Shown here: positions 1-5,451 of the stretch, one piece after another
Layout of the letters: each line of letters starts with the position of its first letter
Position numbering within the stretch: the first letter of the stretch is position 1
Assembly: GCA_018262875.1 (NCBI GenBank)
Contig: JADFDL010000068.1
Span: forward strand, 1-8,093
DNA: 8,093 nt
Source of the DNA: Rhodocyclaceae bacterium
Lineage (GTDB): Bacteria; Pseudomonadota; Gammaproteobacteria; Burkholderiales; Rhodocyclaceae
Reading direction: 5' to 3'
Made by a program: the position numbers and the translations under genes
Notes under the pieces: generated by a model
Seen by the model: the letters and a program-made list of their open reading frames with translations, nothing else
Databases searched by the model: none
What the model was told of the DNA's origin: nothing

Positions 1-402
1 GCAGTGATGGATGCGCACGACCAGCGCCGAGCCGCCATCGTAGTTGTCGACCAGGTGATAGCTCCACAACGGGCGGTTCGGGTCGAGCGGGGTGGACATC
101 AGATCGGCCGCCATCTTCTGCAACTCCGCCTTGTGGTCGCCGGCGGGCAGGGCGGCGTGGTGCAGGTGGCCATCAAGGTCGAAGTCCGCGTCGTCCTCCC
201 ACCAGGCGCCGGTGGCGTCGTGCACGACTTTCTGGCGGAAGCGGCGATAGGGCAGCAGCCGCGCTTCCAAGGTGCGCCGCAGGCGGGCGTAATCCATGGG
301 ACCGTCGAACATCATGACGCCGACGATCATCATCAGGTTGGTCGGCCGGTCCATGCGCAGCCAGGTGGTGTCGACCGGGGAGATGCGCTCGCGCTTGCTC
401 AT
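1..402 (-). CDS. Wax ester synthase/diacylglycerol acyltransferase (WS/DGAT), N-terminal part, cut by window edge
   Basis: This gene reads on the minus strand from ATG at 402 and runs off the left edge after 134 codons, so only the N-terminal third or so is present (family members are usually 450-500 residues). The protein begins MSKRERISPVDTTWLRMD, the typical opening of the family, followed by a PTNLMMIVGVMMFDG strand. Further on comes PLDPNRPLWSYHLVD (residues 105-119), and the visible part ends in RIHHC, where H132-H133 are the first two residues of the catalytic HHxxxDG motif. The remaining motif residues lie outside the window. Enzymes of this family transfer the acyl group of acyl-CoA to fatty alcohols or diacylglycerol, making wax esters or triacylglycerol for storage inclusions at the cytoplasmic membrane. 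Which acceptor is used cannot be read from this part. No good Shine-Dalgarno precedes the ATG. It is divergent from an acyl-CoA-binding protein, a plausible acyl-CoA donor partner. Confidence 0.9.
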   Translation of the reverse strand, partial: MSKRERISPVDTTWLRMDRPTNLMMIVGVMMFDGPMDYARLRRTLEARLLPYRRFRQKVVHDATGAWWEDDADFDLDGHLHHAALPAGDHKAELQKMAADLMSTPLDPNRPLWSYHLVDNYDGGSALVVRIHHC

Positions 403-442
403 TGGAGTAGGGGTGCCGTCAAGGGGATCGGGACGATTCGCC

Positions 443-448
443 TATAAT
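443..448 (+). promoter_or_regulatory. Candidate -10 box for the acyl-CoA-binding protein gene
   Basis: A perfect TATAAT stands out in an otherwise GC-rich 98-nt gap between the divergent acyltransferase and acyl-CoA-binding protein genes. It lies 53 nt before the ATG at 502. No good -35 hexamer is found 16-18 nt upstream: the best candidates (TCAAGG, CAAGGG at about 419-425) are poor. The promoter would therefore need an activator or another kind of upstream contact. On the opposite strand the same bases read as ATTATA/TATTAT, so a reverse promoter is also possible, but no -35 was seen for it either. Confidence 0.35.
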
Positions 449-501
449 ACCGGAGGACGGGGGCATGGGCCCGGCCGTCGAGAACCTTCCGGGAGATGAA
501 A

Positions 502-759
502 ATGGCGGACCTTCAGGCAAGCTTCGAGGCGGCGGTGGCAGCCTCCAAATCGCTGAGCGAGCGGCCGGACAATCAGACGCTGTTGCAGCTCTATGCCCTG
601 TACAAGCAGGGCACGGCCGGCGATGCGGAGGGCAAGCGGCCCGGCTTCGGCGACATGGTCGGGCGCGCCAAGTTCGATGCCTGGGCGGCGATCAAGGGCA
701 CCGGCAAGGAGGCTGCGATGCAGCGCTACATCGACCTGATCGAATCCCTCAAAGGCTGA
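502..759 (+). CDS. Acyl-CoA-binding protein (ACBP family)
   Basis: This small 85-residue soluble protein is of standard ACBP length (about 86-90). It shows the family core YALYKQGTAGD at 31-41, then RPGF, RAKFDAWAAIKGTGKE (55-70) and RYIDLIESLKG at the C-terminus. Aligned by eye with bovine ACBP, the acyl-CoA contact residues Tyr28, Lys32, Lys54 and Tyr73 correspond to Y31, K35, K57 and Y76, all present; the Trp after Lys54 is replaced by Phe58. The role is to bind long-chain acyl-CoA esters in the cytoplasm, buffering them and delivering them to acyltransferases or degradation. Two in-frame ATGs exist, at 496 and 502. The GGGAG at 491-495 directly touches the first but sits 6 nt before the second, so 502 is chosen. 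ACBPs are mainly eukaryotic and patchy in bacteria. The divergent WS/DGAT gene suggests a link to neutral-lipid synthesis; that link is inference. Its stop codon abuts that of the next, convergent gene. Confidence 0.93.
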   Translation: MADLQASFEAAVAASKSLSERPDNQTLLQLYALYKQGTAGDAEGKRPGFGDMVGRAKFDAWAAIKGTGKEAAMQRYIDLIESLKG

Positions 760-1056
760 TCACACTTTCGGGCCGGCATCCGGCCCGAAGTTCTCGTCGA
801 AAAACCGGTGGATCTCTTCCTCGACACGCGGCTTGATCGCAAAAAGGAGGAAGCCGAGCCGGACGCGGATGTGCACTTCCTTCTTTTCCACGACCAGTTC
901 GCCGCTGACGCCGCTGCGCTTGAAGACGAGGACGTTGTCGTCCCATTCATAGGCGAGATCGAACTCTTCGTCGAGCTGGCGGGCGATCTTCTCGGCGGCC
1001 TGGCGGGCGGCCTTGGCGCTCATGGTGTGCTTGCGGCGGATCAGGATGTCGCTCAT
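760..1056 (-). CDS. Polyhydroxyalkanoic acid system family protein (PHA_gran_rgn-like)
   Basis: This 98-residue protein reads from ATG at 1056 down to TGA at 760-762. The start MSDILIRRKH matches the conserved opening of the family, and the ATG follows a weak GGA about 8 nt upstream. An in-frame ATG further upstream at 1116 would add 20 residues encoded by what looks like promoter DNA, so it was not chosen. The family pattern is visible: an amphipathic helix (AARQAAEKIARQLDEEFDL, 16-34), the YEWDDNVLVFKRSGVSGEL strand pair (36-54), a second strand region with KKEVHIRVRLGFLLFAIKP (58-76), and a C-terminal helix EEEIHRFFDENFG (79-91). Members are found near polyhydroxyalkanoate genes and are thought to act at PHA granules or in their regulation; the biochemical role is not settled. 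No pha genes are visible in this window, so the assignment rests on sequence resemblance. Confidence 0.82.
   Translation of the reverse strand: MSDILIRRKHTMSAKAARQAAEKIARQLDEEFDLAYEWDDNVLVFKRSGVSGELVVEKKEVHIRVRLGFLLFAIKPRVEEEIHRFFDENFGPDAGPKV
767..789. terminator. Perfect GC-rich hairpin at the convergent gene junction, possible terminator
   Basis: TTCGGGCCGG (767-776) and CCGGCCCGAA (780-789) are exact inverse complements, 10 bp each, separated by the 3-nt loop CAT. The hairpin starts 8 nt after the stop of the acyl-CoA-binding protein gene and lies inside the last codons of the PHA-system gene, where it encodes FGPDAGPK. No run of T follows on either strand, so it is not a classical intrinsic terminator. 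It could still stop or stabilise the plus-strand transcript. Confidence 0.45.
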
Positions 1057-1094
1057 CGGCGTTTTCCGATTTCTGTTTCTGGGAATTCCGGCGG

Positions 1095-1123
1095 ATTGTA
1101 TTCGAGTCGCCGCCACCCGTCAC
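1095..1123 (-). promoter_or_regulatory. Candidate sigma70-type promoter for the PHA-system gene
   Basis: On the minus strand GTGACG (1123-1118) and TACAAT (1100-1095) are separated by exactly 17 nt. The -10 matches TATAAT at five of six positions and the -35 matches TTGACA at four of six. Transcription would begin near 1088, giving a leader of about 30 nt before the ATG at 1056. It lies in the gap shared with the divergent kinase gene. Confidence 0.45.
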
Positions 1124-1171
1124 CGGCTGTGGGATTTTGCACATTGCCGGGGATGGCGCGAGAATAAGACA

Positions 1172-1186
1172 GTCCTCTGGCAGGAC
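1172..1186. repeat. Short inverted repeat GTCCT-N5-AGGAC upstream of the kinase gene
   Basis: GTCCT (1172-1176) and AGGAC (1182-1186) are exact inverse complements around CTGGC. The element lies 44 nt before the kinase ATG, roughly where a promoter or regulator site would be expected. No convincing plus-strand -35/-10 pair was found in the gap; the best is a poor TTGCAC-N17-GAGAAT at 1137-1165. The element could be an operator or chance; it is short. Confidence 0.25.
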
Positions 1187-1204
1187 ATCCTTTCATATAG
1201 GCAA

Positions 1205-1218
1205 GGCGCCAACGCGCC
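1205..1218 (+). repeat. Small GC hairpin in the kinase leader
   Basis: GGCGC (1205-1209) and GCGCC (1214-1218) pair around CAAC, ending 12 nt before the kinase ATG at 1231. No Shine-Dalgarno is recognisable in the remaining spacer. The hairpin could influence initiation, or it may be chance in GC-rich DNA. Confidence 0.25.
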
Positions 1219-1230
1219 GCAGAATCGCCC

Positions 1231-4200
1231 ATGTTCAGCATTCCGATCCAGATTGCCATCGTCAACTCCATCATCGGCAATGCCGTGCTGGCGGGGATAT
1301 TCCTTTACCTGTGGCGGGTGGACAAGCGCGAAAGTGCGCTGGGCTACTGGGCGGCTGCCTCCGCCGCCAGCGCCTGCCGGATTTCTTTTCGGCTCATCCG
1401 GCTGGAGGGCTACCCGGCGGCGATTTATGGTGAAGCGCTTTGCGGCGCGATTTCGGTCGTCCTGCTCTGGATGGGCACGCGGGTGTTCGTCGGGAAGCCC
1501 TTCGAGGCGCCGTGGAAGGTTGGCCTGGTCGCGGCGGCGGGCATGGGCGGGGTGGCTGGCCTGGGGGCAATCGGCGCCATCCCGATCGTCATTCCTTACC
1601 TGATTGCCGGGGTGGTTTGCTTTCTGGTCGGCCTCGCGCTGCTGCGGCGCGGGCGCGAACATCCCGGCGTCGGCTACAGCATCATCGGCTTCTTCTTCGC
1701 GCTCTACGGCGGCTACCTTTTCGTTTTTTCCAATCTGGCATCGGCCCCGCAGGATCCGCGAGCCTACATTTTCGGGCCGATCATCAATCTGGCGATGGGC
1801 ATGGTGCTGCTGGTGGTCACGCAGCGCAAGCAGCAGTTTGCCGCCGACAAGCTCAGCGATGCGCTGCTGCGCGAGGCGGAGGGGCGCCGCGCCGCGGAAG
1901 ACGTGGGGCTGCAAAGCGAGCAGCGCTATCGCGCCATCGTCGATACCACGCGCAGCCTGATCGGATTGCTGACGCCGGACGGGACCCTGATCGATATCAA
2001 CCGCACGGCGCTGGAGCGGGTCGACGTCCGCCGCCAGGATGCGATCGGCAAGCCGTTCTGGGAGACGCCGTGGTGGACGCATGACGCGGAGCAGCAGCAG
2101 CGGCTGAAGCAGGCGATCCGGCGGGTGGCTGCGGGCGGTCACGACCGATTCGAATCCACGCACCCCTCCGCCGACGGGAGCATCGGCTATTTCAATTTCT
2201 TCCTGACGCCGATCCGCGACGCTGCCGGCCAGGTGATCTACCTGGTGCCCGAGGCCCACGATATTTCCGCCCGCCGGCGGATTGAGCAGACGCTGCATGT
2301 TGCCGAGCAGCGCTTTCGCGCCATCAGCGAGGGGTCCATGCTGGGGGTGTTCGCCACGGATCCGCAAGGCAAGACCAATTTTTTCTCCCGGCGCGCCAAC
2401 GAAATCACCGGCATTTCGGAATCCGCCGCGATCGGCGGCCGCTGGGCCGAACATGTTCATGCGGGTGACCGGAGCCAGCATAAAACACAATGGCGCAACG
2501 CCATCGCGGAGCGCAAGCCTTTCGTCAGCGAGCGCCGCTATGTGCGGCGGGACGGCAGCATTTCCTGGGCGCGTGTCCATGTCGCGCCCATTATCGAGGG
2601 GGAGAGCCTGCTGGGCTTTGTCGGCACCGTCGAGGACATCAATGCCCGCAAGCAGTCCGAACTGGCCTTGCGCGAGAGCGAAGAGCGGTTTTCCAGCTTC
2701 TTCGCACTGTCTCCGGAACCTTTTGTCGTTGCCGCTTATCCCGTGGGAGAGTTCATCCAGGTGAATGAGGCCTGGGAGCGCACCTTCGGCTTCAGCCGGA
2801 ATGAGGCGGTCGGACGGACCGGGATCGGCCTCGGCCTGTGGGAGAACCCCGAGGACCGGCGCAAGCTGTACGAGGCCATCGTGCGCCGCGGAGAGGCGCG
2901 CAGCGGCGAGACAAGGCTGCGACGCAAGAACGGCGATTTCATCGTCGTCCAGATGTCGGCGCGGGTGGTGACGGTAGGACAGAATAAATACATCCTGTGG
3001 GGGGCCCATGACGTCACCGAGCGCAGGCAGATGGAGCAGGCGCTCAGGGAAAGCGAGGGGCGCGTTTCCCAGGTGTTTTACCTGCTGCCCGACCTGGTGA
3101 CCATCAGCAGCCTCGAAGAAGGGCGCTTCGTCGACATGAACTACCAGTTTGAAGCCATGATGGGCTTTACGCGGGAAGAAGCCATCGGCAAGGCGACGGC
3201 GGATCTCGGCATCTGGGTGCATGCGGGGCAGCGCCAGCAGTTTATCGAGGACGTGAAACGCGACGGCATGGTGCGCAGCCGGGAGATCGCGGTGCGGCGC
3301 AAGGATGGCCGCGAGATGATCTGCGAGACGTCCGGCAGCATCTTCGACTGGCAGGGCCAGAGCCTGCTGCTGATGGTGACGCGCGATGTGACGGCGCAAA
3401 AGGTGCTGGAAAGGGCGCGGGTTGCAGCCGAGGCGGGCTTGCGCGAAAGCGAGGAGAAATTCTCCAAGGCTTTCTACAGCAGTCCGGACTACATGACGAT
3501 CAGCCGGCTGTCGGACGGCGTCATCCTGGACTGCAACGAGGCGTTCGAGAGTTTTACCGGTTATGGCCGCGCCGAGGCCATGAATCGTACAACGCTCGAT
3601 CTGGGCATCTGGCTGCATCCGGCGGAACGCGCCCGGTTTGCCGACATCCTCAGGCAGCAAGGTTGGCTGCGGGATTTCGAGTGCACCTTGCAAGGCCGCG
3701 ACGGACGCCGGATGATCGCCTTGGTGACGGCTTCGACGATCGACATGAACGGCGAGCAATGCGTCATCGCCGTCGCGCGCGACGTAAGCCGGCAACGCCG
3801 CATGGAGCAGGAATTGCGCGCCGGCGAGGAAATGTTTTCCACCATATTCCATCAACTGCCGGTAGCCATTGCGGTGTCGACAAGACAGGAAGGCCGCTAT
3901 ATCGACGTCAACACTGCCTGGCTGGAGCAGTTCGGCTACAGCCGCGATGACGTCGTCGGCAAGACCGGGCGGGAGTTGAATTTCTGGGTCGACCTCGACG
4001 ACAGGGCGAAACTGGCGGAACATCTTGACCATGAATCGGCTTTCTTCAGACGCGAGATCGCTTTCCGCGCCAGGGACGGGCGGCTCATTCTGACCGAGTG
4101 CTCCGGGCGGCTTTTCGGTATTGGCGGCGAGGAAGTCATCATCTGGAGCGCGCCGGACATCACTGAACGCAAGCGCATCGAGCAGGCGCTGCGTGAGGGC

Positions 4201-5451
4201 GAGGAGATGTTTTCCGCCATTTTCCACCGCTCGCCGGTGGCGCTCGGGGTGACATCGGTCCCCGATGGGCGCTATATCGATGTCAACGAGACATGGGAAA
4301 GACAGTTCTGCTTTACGCGCGAACAGATGATCGGCCGGACCAGCCTGGATATCGGACTTTGGCTCGATCCGGATGAAAGGACACGGTTGTTCTCGGATCT
4401 CGATAAGGATTCGCAGGTGCAGAATCGCGAAGTACACTTCCTCTGCGGCGATGGGCGGGAAGTGCTCTGTGAGTTGTCGGGCCAGGTTTTCGAGCTGAAT
4501 GGCAGGAACGTGCTCCTGTGGGGCGCGCACGATGTTACCGAGCACCGCCGAGCCCAGCGCGAGATCGAGGAACTCAACCTGCGTCTGGAGGCTCGCGTGC
4601 TCGAGCGGACCGCCAAACTGAAAAAGGCCAATGCCGAGATCGAGACGGCCATGGAGTCTCTCAAACTGGCGCAGCATGAGCTGGTACGCGCGGAGAAGCT
4701 GGCTGCGCTGGGATCGCTCGTGGCGGGCGTGGCCCATGAATTGAACACCCCCATCGGCAACAGCGTGACCGTGGCCAGCACGCTGCACGACAAGACGGAG
4801 GTTTTTGGCCAGGCCGTGGCATCGGGCAAGCTGAAGCGCTCGACCCTCGACCATTACCTGGAGGACACCCGCACCGGCAGTGATTTGCTGCTGCGCAACC
4901 TCATGCAGGCGAGCGATCTGATCGTCAGTTTCAAGCAGGTGGCGGTGGACCAGGCCAGCGCCCAGCGGCGCCGCTTCGGCCTCAGGCAGGTTGTCGAGGA
5001 AGTGGCCGCCACCCTGGCGCCGATGCTCAAGAAGACGCCGTTCAAGCTTGAGCTGGAATTGGCCGATAATGTCGTCATGGACAGCTTCCCGGGCTCGATC
5101 GGGCAGGTGATAACCAATCTTGTTACCAACGCACTGGCCCATGCCTTCGAGGATCGGGAGTACGGTGTCATGCATATCAAGACCTGGCGGCGAGGGCTGC
5201 ATGGGGTGGAGATGGTGTTTACGGACGATGGCGTGGGTATTCCGGAAGCCGACATGAAGCGGGTGTTCGATCCTTTCTTTACGACGAAGCTCGGGCGGGG
5301 CGGCAGCGGTCTCGGCCTGCACATTGTCTATAGCCTGGTGACGCGCGTGCTGGGCGGCAGAATCCAGGTGACGAGCCAGCCCGGCCTGGGCACCCGCTTC
5401 CAGATCAGCCTGCCCATGAAAGCGCCCGACAGGGCGGAACGCGAGACATGA
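1231..5451 (+). CDS. Multi-PAS membrane sensor histidine kinase
   Basis: This is a 1406-residue sensor kinase. Residues 1-197 hold about six or seven hydrophobic segments (roughly 7-28, a weak 37-57, 65-87, 97-117, 119-138, 148-169, 179-197) with short loops, so there is no periplasmic sensor domain. A helical linker leads to seven PAS modules: 230-344, 359-469, 484-594, 609-719, 741-851, 866-976 and 991-1101. A coiled coil (about 1107-1160) then leads to the phosphoacceptor motif VAHELNTPIGN with H1169. The HATPase follows with N box N1296/N1300, G1 DDGVGI 1332-1337, F box FDPFFTTK from 1346 and G2 GGSGLGL 1357-1363, so the catalytic core looks intact. The start is well fixed: an in-frame TAG at 1198 precedes it and ATG 1231 is the first start codon after it, although no Shine-Dalgarno is visible. 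The stop overlaps the next ATG (ATGA), implying translational coupling with its likely cognate regulator. The signal is unknown; PAS modules 3-7 are clearly paralogous. Confidence 0.95.
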   Translation: MFSIPIQIAIVNSIIGNAVLAGIFLYLWRVDKRESALGYWAAASAASACRISFRLIRLEGYPAAIYGEALCGAISVVLLWMGTRVFVGKPFEAPWKVGLVAAAGMGGVAGLGAIGAIPIVIPYLIAGVVCFLVGLALLRRGREHPGVGYSIIGFFFALYGGYLFVFSNLASAPQDPRAYIFGPIINLAMGMVLLVVTQRKQQFAADKLSDALLREAEGRRAAEDVGLQSEQRYRAIVDTTRSLIGLLTPDGTLIDINRTALERVDVRRQDAIGKPFWETPWWTHDAEQQQRLKQAIRRVAAGGHDRFESTHPSADGSIGYFNFFLTPIRDAAGQVIYLVPEAHDISARRRIEQTLHVAEQRFRAISEGSMLGVFATDPQGKTNFFSRRANEITGISESAAIGGRWAEHVHAGDRSQHKTQWRNAIAERKPFVSERRYVRRDGSISWARVHVAPIIEGESLLGFVGTVEDINARKQSELALRESEERFSSFFALSPEPFVVAAYPVGEFIQVNEAWERTFGFSRNEAVGRTGIGLGLWENPEDRRKLYEAIVRRGEARSGETRLRRKNGDFIVVQMSARVVTVGQNKYILWGAHDVTERRQMEQALRESEGRVSQVFYLLPDLVTISSLEEGRFVDMNYQFEAMMGFTREEAIGKATADLGIWVHAGQRQQFIEDVKRDGMVRSREIAVRRKDGREMICETSGSIFDWQGQSLLLMVTRDVTAQKVLERARVAAEAGLRESEEKFSKAFYSSPDYMTISRLSDGVILDCNEAFESFTGYGRAEAMNRTTLDLGIWLHPAERARFADILRQQGWLRDFECTLQGRDGRRMIALVTASTIDMNGEQCVIAVARDVSRQRRMEQELRAGEEMFSTIFHQLPVAIAVSTRQEGRYIDVNTAWLEQFGYSRDDVVGKTGRELNFWVDLDDRAKLAEHLDHESAFFRREIAFRARDGRLILTECSGRLFGIGGEEVIIWSAPDITERKRIEQALREGEEMFSAIFHRSPVALGVTSVPDGRYIDVNETWERQFCFTREQMIGRTSLDIGLWLDPDERTRLFSDLDKDSQVQNREVHFLCGDGREVLCELSGQVFELNGRNVLLWGAHDVTEHRRAQREIEELNLRLEARVLERTAKLKKANAEIETAMESLKLAQHELVRAEKLAALGSLVAGVAHELNTPIGNSVTVASTLHDKTEVFGQAVASGKLKRSTLDHYLEDTRTGSDLLLRNLMQASDLIVSFKQVAVDQASAQRRRFGLRQVVEEVAATLAPMLKKTPFKLELELADNVVMDSFPGSIGQVITNLVTNALAHAFEDREYGVMHIKTWRRGLHGVEMVFTDDGVGIPEADMKRVFDPFFTTKLGRGGSGLGLHIVYSLVTRVLGGRIQVTSQPGLGTRFQISLPMKAPDRAERET
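2305..4533 (+). repeat. Tandem array of equal-length PAS modules inside the kinase gene
   Basis: Six coding repeats run from each E-x-[RKM]-[FV] start to each D-[VI]-[TSN] end: 2305-2637, 2680-3012, 3055-3387, 3451-3783, 3826-4158 and 4201-4533. Each is exactly 333 nt (111 codons inclusive) with no net insertion or deletion. The last five also share a tryptophan at offset +53 (W537, W662, W794, W919, W1044). In at least the first three of these, an asparagine at offset +28 was also checked. The last two share runs such as GRYIDVN and EGEEMFS/AGEEMFS. This indicates repeated intragenic duplication. Confidence 0.85.

Noticed and set aside
417..422. Minus-strand TTGACG, a good -35 match for the acyltransferase gene
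   Set aside because: A -10 at 17-nt spacing would fall inside the coding sequence and reads AGCAAG, which is not a -10.
808..1167. Plus-strand 119-codon open frame across the PHA-system gene
   Set aside because: It is the reverse reading of a recognisable protein and continues through the promoter gap, with no family resemblance.
1178..1194. TGGCAGG resembling a sigma54 -24 element upstream of the kinase
   Set aside because: The required GC of the -12 element is absent at the correct spacing (TT is found there), so a sigma54 promoter is not supported.
1921..4560. PAS modules as LOV-type blue-light sensors
   Set aside because: No module shows the flavin-binding Cys motif (GxNCRFLQ); the lone cysteine near a conserved Asn in module 5 (DCNE) is not in that context.
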